DNA of 64,000 nt from JACCXG01 sp963834305 (GTDB lineage Bacteria; Acidobacteriota; Vicinamibacteria; Vicinamibacterales; 2-12-FULL-66-21), in assembly GCA_963834305.1 (NCBI GenBank), contig CAWIAX010000002.1, positions 1,922,001 through 1,986,000 on the forward strand, in the 5' to 3' direction. A program made the position numbers and the translations under genes. Shown piece by piece: positions 19,315-27,504 of the stretch. The notes beneath the pieces are model-generated. The model had not been told where the DNA came from and did no database searches. It saw only the letters and a list, made by a program, of their open reading frames with translations. Position 1 is the stretch's first letter. Each line of letters begins with the position of its first letter.

Positions 19315-19967
19315 TGGCGGCCACCTGGCAGCGGCTGGCGACCCTGGCGGCAGCCGCGGTGCTCGCGGCAACCGGTGTGGCCGCGGCCCCCCAGCACAGC
19401 CGGCTGTTCCCGCCCGAGCAGCTCGGCATGCTCGAGGGCCCCGATCGCGACGCCTGGCAGCGGCCCGAGCAGGTCATGGACGCGCTGCTCATCGCCGAAG
19501 GGAGCACGGTCGCGGACATCGGCGCGGGAGGCGGCTGGTTCACCATCCGGCTGGCGGACCGCGTCGGGCCGAACGGCATCGTCTACGCTGAGGACATCCA
19601 GCCGCAGATGCTCGAGGCGATCAAGCGCCGCGTCGCGCGGGCCCAGCTCACCTGGGTCGTCGCGATCACCGGCACGGCGGCCGATCCGCGGCTGCCCGGG
19701 CCGGTGGACGCCGCCCTGATCGTGGACACGTACCACGAGATGGAACAGCCCCGCGTGATGCTGCGCAACATCGCCGCCGCCCTCAAGCCCGAAGGCCGCA
19801 TCGGCATCATCGAGTTCAAGAAGGACGGCTGGGGACCCGGCCCGCCGATGGACGAGCGGATGGACCCCGAGCGGATCATCGCGGACGCCGAGGCCGCCGG
19901 CCTGCGCCTGGTCTCGAAGGAAACCTTCCTGCGCTACCAGTACATGCTCGTGTTCTCCAGAAAATGA
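19314..19967 (+). CDS. Secreted class I SAM-dependent methyltransferase
   Basis: A 217-residue protein. Residues 1-24 look like a Sec signal peptide ending GVAAA. The rest is a Rossmann methyltransferase fold with the SAM-binding VADIGAGGGWFTIRLA near residue 61, an acidic strand end YAEDIQPQM, and a late LIVDTYHEM. The combination of export signal and SAM enzyme is odd, because SAM is cytoplasmic; related secreted methyltransferases occur but their substrate is unknown. It overlaps the lyase stop and the prenyl-synthase start by ATGA junctions, so the three are translationally coupled. Confidence 0.8.
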   Translation: MAATWQRLATLAAAAVLAATGVAAAPQHSRLFPPEQLGMLEGPDRDAWQRPEQVMDALLIAEGSTVADIGAGGGWFTIRLADRVGPNGIVYAEDIQPQMLEAIKRRVARAQLTWVVAITGTAADPRLPGPVDAALIVDTYHEMEQPRVMLRNIAAALKPEGRIGIIEFKKDGWGPGPPMDERMDPERIIADAEAAGLRLVSKETFLRYQYMLVFSRK

Positions 19968-20827
19968 CCGTGGTGCCGCCGTTCTTCGCGGCGTATCAGG
20001 ACCGCGTCGAACGGGAGCTCCGCCGGCTCGTGCCGGGGGGCGACGATCCGGTGCAGCAGGCGATGGCGCACACCCTGCACGCGCCGTCGAAGCGCGTGCG
20101 CGCGGTGCTCACCCTGCTCTCAGCCGAGGTGTGCGGCGGAGCCGCGGCCGGCGCACTGGTCGCCGCCGGCGTCGTGGAGATGATCCATGCCTCCTCGTTG
20201 ATCCTCGACGACCTGCCGTCGATGGACAACGTCCGCCTGAGGCGGGGACGACCGGCCAGCCACGTGGTCTTCGGCGAGGCGATCGCGATCCTAGCGGCGT
20301 TCGGGCTGCTGAATGCGTCCTACGGCGTGCTGGCGCGCGAGCTCGAGGCGCCGGTGGCCGCCGCGCTCACCGGCCTGGTGTCGGACGCGGTCGGCACCGC
20401 CGGCCTCATCGGCGGGCAGGCCGCCGACCTGCTCGCCGCCGATCGCGCGATCTCGGCCGGGGCGCTCGAGCGGATCCACCGCGGCAAGACCGGGGCGCTG
20501 TTCAGCGCGGCCGCCACTGCTGGCGCGCTGACGGCGAGGGGGGCGCCGGGCGCGGTGGCGGCGCTCCAGGGATTCGCGCGGCATCTCGGCCTGGCGTTCC
20601 AGATTACCGACGACCTGCTCGACGTGGATGGACGCCCGGAAATCACGGGGAAGACGGCGGGGGCGGACGCCGGGAAGACAACGTTCGTCTCGGTCAGCGG
20701 GGTGGCTGGCGCGCGCCAGCTCGCCGCGGAACTGTGCCTCGCCGCGGACGCGACGCTCACGCCGTTCGGCGGGGCCGCGGATCGCCTGCGCGAGCTCTCC
20801 GCGTTTGTCGCCGGGCGGATGGCCTGA
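19964..20827 (+). CDS. ispA: Polyprenyl (farnesyl/geranylgeranyl) diphosphate synthase
   Basis: A 287-residue trans-prenyltransferase. The first aspartate-rich motif reads LILDDLPSMDN near residue 76, the DDxxxxD form used by bacterial IspA-type farnesyl or geranylgeranyl diphosphate synthases. The second is FQITDDLLD near residue 210, with the supporting GGQAADLLAA and HRGKTGALF helices between them. It condenses DMAPP or allylic diphosphates with IPP to feed undecaprenyl-phosphate, quinone and hopanoid synthesis. Chain length cannot be fixed from sequence alone. It starts inside the stop of the methyltransferase gene. Confidence 0.88.
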   Translation: MTVVPPFFAAYQDRVERELRRLVPGGDDPVQQAMAHTLHAPSKRVRAVLTLLSAEVCGGAAAGALVAAGVVEMIHASSLILDDLPSMDNVRLRRGRPASHVVFGEAIAILAAFGLLNASYGVLARELEAPVAAALTGLVSDAVGTAGLIGGQAADLLAADRAISAGALERIHRGKTGALFSAAATAGALTARGAPGAVAALQGFARHLGLAFQITDDLLDVDGRPEITGKTAGADAGKTTFVSVSGVAGARQLAAELCLAADATLTPFGGAADRLRELSAFVAGRMA

Positions 20828-20845
20828 CGGCGGCGGCGCGGCCGG

Positions 20846-21469
20846 TCAGCGGTGGCCGCGCAGGAACGTCCACACGCCGGGCATGATCGCCGCGGCGGCA
20901 AAAATCTTGAGCACGTCGGCCGGCAGGAACGGATACAGTCCGGTCTGCAGCGCCGCGTTGAGACCGGTCGCGAGCGGGCGGGCGAACCAGGCGAGCCAGG
21001 CGACGCCGCCGGCAAAGACCACCGCCAGGCCTGCCGCCATGGCCAGCACGGACGTCAGATAGCGGCGGTCGAAGCCGCGCTCGGCCAGCAGGCCGGTCAC
21101 GAAGGCGGCCAGCGGATAACTCATCAGGTAGCCGCCCGTGGGTCCGAGCAACCGCAAGACCCCTTGCGGCAGCACCGGCGAGCTCGCGAACACGGGCAGG
21201 CCGGCGATGCCGACCAGGAGGTACAGCACCTGGCTGGCCATCCCGAGCCGCGCCCCGAGAGCGGCGCCGCCGAGCAGCACGACCATCGGCTGGAGCGTGA
21301 AAGGCACCGGCGTGAACGGCAGCGGGATGCTGACCTGCGCGGCCGCGGCGGTCAGGGCGGTGACGAACAGGACGGCGGCCACCTGGATCCAGCGATCGAG
21401 TGAGGAGCGCGTGGACAGCGTGCCGAGAAGCGGCCCTGGAAGCTCGACGCGAGCGGTTCTGGCTGACAT
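20846..21469 (-). CDS. bioY: Biotin transporter BioY
   Basis: A 207-residue integral membrane protein with about six hydrophobic segments. The BioY hallmark PFTPVPFTLQPMVVLLGGAA lies near residues 53-72 and is followed by GPTGGYLMSYPLAAF. BioY is the substrate-binding S component of an energy-coupling-factor importer for biotin, and can also work alone. No ATPase or T component is next to it. It is convergent with ispA and divergent from thiD with only 18 bases between the starts, which leaves no room for a TPP riboswitch or BirA-type operator upstream. Confidence 0.9.
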   Translation of the reverse strand: MSARTARVELPGPLLGTLSTRSSLDRWIQVAAVLFVTALTAAAAQVSIPLPFTPVPFTLQPMVVLLGGAALGARLGMASQVLYLLVGIAGLPVFASSPVLPQGVLRLLGPTGGYLMSYPLAAFVTGLLAERGFDRRYLTSVLAMAAGLAVVFAGGVAWLAWFARPLATGLNAALQTGLYPFLPADVLKIFAAAAIMPGVWTFLRGHR

Positions 21470-21487
21470 AACCCGGGATTTTACTGT

Positions 21488-22273
21488 ATGCGGACAGCAC
21501 TCACAATCGCCGGCAGCGACTCGGGCGGCGGCGCCGGGATCCAGGCCGACCTCAAGACGTTCGCGGCCTACCGCGTCTACGGCACCAGCGCCATCACCGC
21601 GGTCACGGCCCAGAACACCCGCGGCGTCCAGGCCTGGCAGGCCCTCCCGGCCGGGCTCGTCGTCGCGCAGATCGAGGCGGTGGTGGGCGACATCGGCGCG
21701 GATGCCGTGAAGATCGGCATGCTGGGCAACGCGGCCATCGTTCGCGCGGTCGCGGACGCGCTCGAGCAGCTCGCGCTCGAGCGGATCGTGCTGGACCCGG
21801 TGATGATCGCCAAGGGGGGCGACCGGCTGCTCGAGGAAGCGGCCGTCGAGGAGCTGCGGGCGCGCCTGCTGCCTCGCGCGCACGTCGTCACCCCCAACAT
21901 CCCGGAGGCGGAGGTCCTGACCGGCGCGTCCATCCGGTCGCTCGAGGACATGCACGCCGCGGCGGCGGCGCTGGGGCGGACCGGGGCGCGGGTCGTGCTG
22001 GTGAAGGGGGGGCACGCCGAAGGCCCGGAATCCATCGACGTGGCCTGGGTCGGCGGCCGCACTGTGGAGATCACCGGCCCGCGCCTGGCCACGCGGAGCA
22101 CCCACGGCACTGGGTGCACGCTGTCGTCGGCGATCGCCGCCAACCTGGCGAAGGGCGTGGACGATGAGGAGGCGCTGCGCGATGCCCGGCAATTCGTCGA
22201 GGGGGCGATCCGGCATGCGCCCGGCATCGGCACCGGCCACGGTCCCCTCGAGCACATGTGGCGGGTATACTGA
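21488..22273 (+). CDS. thiD: Hydroxymethylpyrimidine/phosphomethylpyrimidine kinase
   Basis: A 261-residue ribokinase-fold kinase. The substrate-binding N-terminus reads LTIAGSDSGGGAGIQADLKT at residues 5-24. GTSAITAVTAQNT follows, then LDPVMIAKGG near residue 102, and the anion-hole and catalytic-base motif HGTGCTLSSAI near residue 206. ThiD phosphorylates HMP and HMP-P for thiamine synthesis. It is followed by moaE after three bases, so the thiamine gene leads a small cofactor operon with the molybdopterin-synthase genes. Confidence 0.92.
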   Translation: MRTALTIAGSDSGGGAGIQADLKTFAAYRVYGTSAITAVTAQNTRGVQAWQALPAGLVVAQIEAVVGDIGADAVKIGMLGNAAIVRAVADALEQLALERIVLDPVMIAKGGDRLLEEAAVEELRARLLPRAHVVTPNIPEAEVLTGASIRSLEDMHAAAAALGRTGARVVLVKGGHAEGPESIDVAWVGGRTVEITGPRLATRSTHGTGCTLSSAIAANLAKGVDDEEALRDARQFVEGAIRHAPGIGTGHGPLEHMWRVY

Positions 22274-22276
22274 GGT

Positions 22277-22801
22277 GTGGCCGGCCCCGCTGAGCATCCG
22301 ACCGGCATCAGCCAGGCGTCCGACGTCCGTTTCCGGGTCACGCCGGACCCGCTCGACGCGGCCCGGACCGCGGCGGCGGTCAGCGCCCCGGGCTGCGGCG
22401 CGGTGGCAACGTTCGTCGGGCTGGTGCGCGATCACAACATCGGCCGGCGGGTGCTCTCCCTCGACTACGAGTGCTACCAGCCGCTGGCCATCAAGGCCTT
22501 CCGGCGGATTGCCGACGAAACGGCGCAGGAATGGCCGACCGCGCGGCTGGCGATCGCGCACCGGATCGGCGCGCTGCAGGTCGGCGAAGCCAGCGTGGTG
22601 ATTGCCGCCGCCTCGCCCCACCGCGCCGAGGCCTTTGCCGCGTGCCGGTATGCGATCGAGCGCATCAAGCAGATTGCGCCCATCTGGAAGCGGGAGCACT
22701 TCGACGGCGGGGACGCCTGGGTCGAAGGGGCCACGGCCGACCCGGACGACGACGGGGCGCGCCGCGAGGCGCTGGCCCGGGCGCGGCCAGGGCGGCCATG
22801 A
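22277..22801 (+). CDS. moaE: Molybdopterin synthase catalytic subunit MoaE
   Basis: A 174-residue protein from a GTG start. MoaE motifs are clear: CGAVATFVGLVRDHN near residue 38, LDYECYQPLA near residue 62, RIGALQVGEASVVIAAASPH near residues 96-115, and the active-site IKQIAPIWKREHF near residue 132 with the catalytic lysines. With MoaD it inserts the dithiolene sulfurs into precursor Z to make molybdopterin. The N-terminal 20 residues and the acidic C-terminal tail are extra to the core. MoaD follows after 42 bases. Confidence 0.92.
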   Translation: MAGPAEHPTGISQASDVRFRVTPDPLDAARTAAAVSAPGCGAVATFVGLVRDHNIGRRVLSLDYECYQPLAIKAFRRIADETAQEWPTARLAIAHRIGALQVGEASVVIAAASPHRAEAFAACRYAIERIKQIAPIWKREHFDGGDAWVEGATADPDDDGARREALARARPGRP

Positions 22802-22843
22802 CGGCAGGCGGCGGGGCGTGAACCGGGGAGCCAGGCGCCGGCC

Positions 22844-23089
22844 ATGCGGGTAACGATCAGGCTGTTCGCACGGCTGCGCGAGATTGCCGGGGCGGACGTG
22901 CTCGAGCGCGATGTGCCGCCGGGCGCCACGGCCGCCGCCGTCTGGAGCGCGCTCGCGGCGGAATTTCCGGCGCTGGCGCCGTACGAGGCAATCACCTCCT
23001 GCGCGGTGAACGAAGACTATGCCGGGCGGGCCACCGAGGTGCACGAGGGGGACGAGATCGCGTTCCTGCCACCGGTATCGGGGGGATGA
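22844..23089 (+). CDS. moaD: Molybdopterin synthase sulfur carrier subunit MoaD
   Basis: An 81-residue ubiquitin-fold protein ending in the functional Gly-Gly (PPVSGG), whose C-terminus is thiocarboxylated and donates sulfur in the MoaE active site. VTIRLFARLREIAGAD at residues 2-17 and VNEDYA near residue 54 are family features. It starts at an ATG 42 bases after moaE and is followed by prfA after 42 bases. The order moaE-moaD is the reverse of the usual moaD-moaE. Confidence 0.92.
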   Translation: MRVTIRLFARLREIAGADVLERDVPPGATAAAVWSALAAEFPALAPYEAITSCAVNEDYAGRATEVHEGDEIAFLPPVSGG

Positions 23090-23131
23090 GCGCGCCGGGC
23101 GCGTCCCCGGGGGTAGCGAGTAGCGACTGTC

Positions 23132-24211
23132 ATGATCGATAAACTGACCGCGGTCGAAGCGAAATACGACCAGTTGATGGCCGAGATGGCCAACCCGTCC
23201 GTCCAGAGCGACACGGCCACCTTCCGCAGCCACTCGAAGGCGCTCGCCGAGATGCAGCCGCTCGTCGATCAGTTCCGCCAGTACAAGGACGTCATCGCCC
23301 AGATCACCGCCGCCGAAGAGCTGCTGAAGGATCCCGACATGCGCGAGCTCGCGCAGGAGGAGCTCGGCGACCTGACCGGGCGCCGCGACCAGCTCCTTGC
23401 GAGCCTGAAGGTGCTCCTCGTGCCCAAGGATCCGAACGACGAGAAGAACGTCGTCCTCGAAATCCGCGCCGGCACCGGCGGCGACGAGGCGGCGCTGTTC
23501 GCCGGCGACCTCTTCCGCATGTACTCGCGCTACGCCGAGCGGCAGGGCTGGAAGCTGGAGGCGTTGAACGTCAGCGAGACGGGGGGCGGCGGCATCAAGG
23601 AAGTCATCGCGCTCATCGAGGGACGCAACGTCTACAGCCGCCTGAAGTACGAGAGCGGCGTCCACCGCGTCCAGCGCGTCCCGGCCACCGAGGCGAGCGG
23701 ACGCATCCACACCTCCACCGCCACCGTGGCGGTGCTGCCCGAGGCCGAGGAAGTGGACATCCACATCGACCAGAAGGACCTGCGGGTCGACACCTTCTGC
23801 TCGAGCGGGCCCGGCGGCCAGAGCGTCAACACGACCTATTCCGCCGTCCGGATCACCCACATCCCCACCGGTCTCGTCGTCTCGCAGCAGGACGAGAAGT
23901 CGCAGATCAAGAATCGCGCGAAGGCGATGAAGGTGCTCCGCTCCCGCCTCTACGAGATGGAGATGCGCAAGCAGCAGGAAGCGATCGCCAAGGACCGCCG
24001 CACCCAGGTCGGCACCGGCGAACGCTCGGAGAAGATCCGCACCTACAACTTCCGGGAGAACCGCATCACCGACCACCGCGTGCACTTCACCATGCACCAG
24101 CTGACCGAGGCCCTCGACGGCAACATCGGCGAGCTCATCGACCAGGCGGTGGCATACGATCAGTCGGAGAAGCTGAAGGCCTCGACCGAGACGGAAGAAG
24201 CCACGCATTAG
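23132..24211 (+). CDS. prfA: Peptide chain release factor 1
   Basis: A 359-residue class I release factor. The tripeptide anticodon PAT, which reads UAG and UAA, is in RVPATEASGRIHT near residue 189. The catalytic GGQ is in SGPGGQSVNTTYSAV near residue 229. PAT rather than SPF identifies RF1, so no programmed frameshift is expected, and the frame is intact. It terminates translation and is modified on the GGQ glutamine by PrmC, whose gene follows 46 bases downstream, the classical prfA-prmC arrangement. Confidence 0.96.
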   Translation: MIDKLTAVEAKYDQLMAEMANPSVQSDTATFRSHSKALAEMQPLVDQFRQYKDVIAQITAAEELLKDPDMRELAQEELGDLTGRRDQLLASLKVLLVPKDPNDEKNVVLEIRAGTGGDEAALFAGDLFRMYSRYAERQGWKLEALNVSETGGGGIKEVIALIEGRNVYSRLKYESGVHRVQRVPATEASGRIHTSTATVAVLPEAEEVDIHIDQKDLRVDTFCSSGPGGQSVNTTYSAVRITHIPTGLVVSQQDEKSQIKNRAKAMKVLRSRLYEMEMRKQQEAIAKDRRTQVGTGERSEKIRTYNFRENRITDHRVHFTMHQLTEALDGNIGELIDQAVAYDQSEKLKASTETEEATH

Positions 24212-24257
24212 TGCCGGGCGCCCAGGCCGCGCCGGCGCCGCGGGCCGTCCACGACAC

Positions 24258-25110
24258 ATGACACACACCCTGTTCGAGCGGATCGCCGCAGCGCGCGAGA
24301 CCCTCGTGAACGCCGGGCTCCGGCCGGCCGATGCCGCCATCGACGCGGACGTCCTCGCCCGCCACGTGCTCGGCTGGGACCTGGCGCGCCTGCTGGCGCG
24401 CAAGCGGGAACCGGCCCCGGCAGGCTTCGACCCGCGTTTTGAAACGCTGATCGCCCGCCGCGCCCGCCGCGAGCCGGTCGCCCTCATCACCGGCCACCGC
24501 GAGTTCTGGGGCCTCGACTTCGAGGTGACGCCTGCGACCCTCGTTCCCCGTCCGGAAACGGAGCGCGTCGTCGAAGAGGCGCTCGGGCTGCTGCCCGCGG
24601 CGGCGCCGGCGACGGTGCTGGACATCGGCACCGGCACCGGCTGCCTGGGCATCGCCATCGCGCACGAGCGCCCCGCGGCCACCGTGGTGGCGACCGACAT
24701 CTCCCACGGGGCGCTGCTCGTGGCGCGGCGGAACGCCGCAACGCCACGGCGTGGCGCCGCGGATGCGGTTCGTGCAGGCCGATTTGGTGGCCGGCCTCGA
24801 CGTGCGGGCCGATGTGATCGTGTCGAACCCGCCGTACGTGCCGGACCAGACGGCCATTCCCCTGCCGCCCGATGTGGTGCGCTACGAGCCGGCCTGTGCG
24901 CTGTTCGGCGGGCTCGATGGCCTCGCCATCATCCGCCGGCTGTTTGCCGCGGCGCCGCACAGGCTGGCGCCCGGCGGCACGTTCATCGTCGAGTTCGGCT
25001 TCGGCCAGGAAGACGACGTGCGCGAGATCGCGGAGCGCGAGGGCTGGCGGGTCGATCGCGTCCTCTACGACCTCCAGGAGCTCGCCCGTACGCTGGTGCT
25101 GAGGAGGTAA
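24258..25110 (+). CDS. prmC: Release-factor glutamine methyltransferase PrmC (one frameshift)
   Basis: The N-terminal helical domain and SAM site (VLDIGTGTGCLGIAIA near residue 118) are in the first frame. The catalytic IVSNPPYVP, where NPPY binds the target glutamine, lies in another frame. Removing one base near 24741 joins ARRNAA to RHGVAPRMRFVQADL and gives 283 residues, the normal length. PrmC N5-methylates the GGQ glutamine of RF1 and RF2. A GAGGAGG at its end serves the next gene. Confidence 0.9.
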
Positions 25111-25111
25111 G

Positions 25112-25456
25112 GTGGCTGACTGCCTGTTCTGCAAGATCGCCGCGGGCGACATCCCGGCGTCCATCGTCTTTCAGGACGACCGCCTCGTGGCCCTCAAGGA
25201 CATCAACCCGCAGGCGCCGATGCACCTGCTCGTCGTGCCCCGCCGCCACGTCGCGACCCTGAACGACCTGACGGACGCGGATGATGGCCTGGTGGGCGAG
25301 ATGGTGCGCCGCGCGGCCGCGCTCGCCAAAGACCACGGCTACGACGGACGCGGCTACCGCACGGTGTTCAACTGCAACGCCGAGGCCGGTCAGACGGTGT
25401 TCCACATCCACCTGCACGTGCTCGGCGGCCGTCCGCTCGCCTGGCCGCCGGGATAG
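25112..25456 (+). CDS. HIT-family nucleotide hydrolase (HINT type)
   Basis: A 114-residue histidine-triad protein from a GTG start with a GAGGAGG site 4-10 bases upstream. CLFCKIAAGDIPASIV at residues 4-19 is the N-terminal HINT signature with a zinc-type CxxC. The catalytic triad is VFHIHLHVLGG near residue 96. HINT proteins hydrolyse AMP-lysine-type phosphoramidates. It begins one base after the prmC stop and is co-oriented with prfA-prmC. Its 3' end is convergent with the HAD gene. Confidence 0.92.
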   Translation: MADCLFCKIAAGDIPASIVFQDDRLVALKDINPQAPMHLLVVPRRHVATLNDLTDADDGLVGEMVRRAAALAKDHGYDGRGYRTVFNCNAEAGQTVFHIHLHVLGGRPLAWPPG

Positions 25457-25477
25457 GCGCCAGCCTCCGGCAGCCGG

Positions 25478-26179
25478 CTACAGCAGGCCCGGCAGGTCGC
25501 GCAGCGACCTGATGGCGGGCACATCCGGCGGGCACGCGGCCGGCACGCCGGTCCGGGCCACGAGCACGGCTCGCATGCCGAGGCGCCGCGCGCCGGCGAT
25601 GTCGTGGTTCAGGCTGTCGCCCACCATTACCGACTCGCCCACCACCACCCCCGCCCGCTCCAGCGCTGCCTTGAAGATGCTCGGGTGCGGCTTCATGTAG
25701 CCGTGCTGCGCCGACGACACCGTCACGCTGAACAGCCCCTCGAGCGCGAAGTGCGACTGGAACGAGGTGAGGCACCGCTGGGTGTTCGAGATGAGGCCGA
25801 TCGTCAGTCCCCGCGCATGCAGACCCCGCACGACTTCGGGCACGTCCTCGTAGAGCGTGAAATGGTGACACGCCGACCATTCCTCGTAGATGTCGCGCGC
25901 GGCGTGCTCGAGCCGATCGCCCTGCCCCCCCATGCCCTCGATGATGGTGCGGGTGTAGTCGATGAAGATCTGCGGATCGTAGATGTCGCCGGTGGTCTCG
26001 AGCCGCGCCGCCGCCGCCGCCACCGAGCGGGTGAACCGGTCGGGATCGACCACGATGCCGTGCCGGGCGCAGAACTCGCGATACCCGCTGCCCTGGAACG
26101 CCGGGCCCGGATGAATCAGCGTGAAGTCGACGTCGAAGAAGACGGCCCGGGTCACCGGGACGGACCTGCCAGGCTTCAT
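25478..26179 (-). CDS. HAD-superfamily hydrolase
   Basis: A 233-residue HAD hydrolase. Motif I is FFDVDFTLIHPG near residue 14 (nucleophile Asp, acid/base Asp two residues on), motif II IGLISNT near residue 126, motif III in GYMKPHPSI, and motif IV VMVGDSLNHDIAGARRLGM near residue 190. The helical cap is type C1. Substrate unknown; relatives act on small sugar phosphates or nucleotides. Its ATG overlaps the stop of the upstream M16 gene by four bases, so it is the last gene of a coupled three-gene unit. Confidence 0.85.
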   Translation of the reverse strand: MKPGRSVPVTRAVFFDVDFTLIHPGPAFQGSGYREFCARHGIVVDPDRFTRSVAAAAARLETTGDIYDPQIFIDYTRTIIEGMGGQGDRLEHAARDIYEEWSACHHFTLYEDVPEVVRGLHARGLTIGLISNTQRCLTSFQSHFALEGLFSVTVSSAQHGYMKPHPSIFKAALERAGVVVGESVMVGDSLNHDIAGARRLGMRAVLVARTGVPAACPPDVPAIRSLRDLPGLL

Positions 26180-27504
26180 CGCCGCCGCCCCGCCGCCGGC
26201 TCGGACCGCTCCATCTCGGTCGCCGCCCGCTCGCCGGCAGCCTCCGGACCGGCGATCGCCACCGCGGCGCGGCCCGGATCGAGCGCCTCGGCGGCGGCCG
26301 CGCGCACCTGGTCGATCCCGACGTCGCGGAGGAGCGACGGCAGCCGCTGGTCGAAATCGATGCCGAGGCCGAACTCCTCGGACGACTGCAGGAAGGACGC
26401 GATGCTTTCGTTGGTCTCGAGCAGCCGCGGGATCGCCCCCACCAGCGAGGCCCGTGTTTCTTCGAGCTCCGTCGCGGTCGGACCGTCAGCGGCCAGCGCC
26501 GCGACCTCGTGGTCGATGGCCGCCACGGCACGCTCCACGTTCCCGGGATCGACGCCGGCGCGAATCAGCAGCGGCGCCTCGCCGGGCGCCGGATTGAGGG
26601 TGCTGAACGCGTAATACGCCATCCCCTGCCGCTCGCGGATGTTGTCGGCGAGCCGGCCGCCCAGCCCGAACTGCCCGAGCACGTTGTTCATCATCCAGTA
26701 GGCGTAGTATCGCGGATCGAGCCGCCGGACGGTCGGGACGCCGTACACGATGTCCGCCTGGGACTTTCCGGGCATGGCTACCACCCGCTGGCGGCGTCCG
26801 GAGACCGGGGGCGGCGGGGGAACATCCACGGCGGGCGGCGCGTCGCCATTCCACCCGTCGAGCTCGCGGGCCGCGCGCTCCAGGGCCTGCGCCTGCGGGA
26901 TATCGCCGACGATCACCAGCGACAACGCCCCGGCCCGGATGCGGCGGTGATGGAACGCCACCATGTCGTCGCGCGTGACCCGCTCGACACCCTCGGCCGT
27001 GCCCTTGGCGGGCCGGCCATACGGATGGCTGCGGCTGTAGATCAGTTCGAGGGCCGCGTCCGCGGCACGCGACGCGGGGTTGTCGGCGCGTTGCCGGAGC
27101 GCGGTTACCGCTTCGCCCCGCCGCCGGGCAATCTCCTCCTCCGGAAATACCGGACGGCGGACGATGTCGATCACCAGGGCGAGGATGTCGTCGAAGTCCT
27201 CCGCCAGGCAGGCGCAGGAGAGCGCGAGCGCGTGGCGATTCGTCGAAATCTTCAGCGAGACGCCACGGTCGTCCAGCTCTTCGGCAATCACGTCGGCCTC
27301 GCGCCGCTCGGTGCCGCGGTCGAGCACACGGGCGGTCAGATACGCGAGCCCGGGCAGCGGATCGGGATCGAGCATGCTGCCGGACCTGAACGACGCGTGG
27401 ATGGTGACAGCGGGCGTCAGCGACGTTTCCTGGACGGTCACGACGGCGCCATTCGCGAGCCGGGTGCGTGCCGGGGAGAGCCCCCGCGCCAGCGTCGAGC
27501 TCAT
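26176..27504 (-). CDS. M16-family peptidase-like subunit without active site
   Basis: A 442-residue insulinase-fold protein. At the position of the zinc motif it reads GLAYLTARVLDRGT, with no HxxEH, so it cannot be a metallopeptidase by itself. The substrate-grasping Arg/Tyr region is kept: GLGGRLADNIRERQGMAYY near residue 320. In mitochondrial-processing-peptidase-like and bacterial M16B pairs, one subunit is inactive and completes the chamber formed with an active partner. The gene immediately upstream encodes such a partner, overlapping by ATGA. No signal peptide is visible. Confidence 0.88.
   Translation of the reverse strand: MSSTLARGLSPARTRLANGAVVTVQETSLTPAVTIHASFRSGSMLDPDPLPGLAYLTARVLDRGTERREADVIAEELDDRGVSLKISTNRHALALSCACLAEDFDDILALVIDIVRRPVFPEEEIARRRGEAVTALRQRADNPASRAADAALELIYSRSHPYGRPAKGTAEGVERVTRDDMVAFHHRRIRAGALSLVIVGDIPQAQALERAARELDGWNGDAPPAVDVPPPPPVSGRRQRVVAMPGKSQADIVYGVPTVRRLDPRYYAYWMMNNVLGQFGLGGRLADNIRERQGMAYYAFSTLNPAPGEAPLLIRAGVDPGNVERAVAAIDHEVAALAADGPTATELEETRASLVGAIPRLLETNESIASFLQSSEEFGLGIDFDQRLPSLLRDVGIDQVRAAAAEALDPGRAAVAIAGPEAAGERAATEMERSEPAAGRRR

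Noticed and set aside
21470..21487. Riboswitch before thiD or a BirA operator before bioY
   Set aside because: Only 18 bases separate the two starts, too few for either element.
23132..24211. Programmed frameshift in the release-factor gene
   Set aside because: The PAT motif shows RF1, not RF2, and the frame is continuous.
20846..24700. A 1,284-codon open frame on the minus strand
   Set aside because: It lies opposite thiD, moaE, moaD and prfA, all with clear motifs; only its last 207 codons (BioY) are real. High GC creates long antisense frames.
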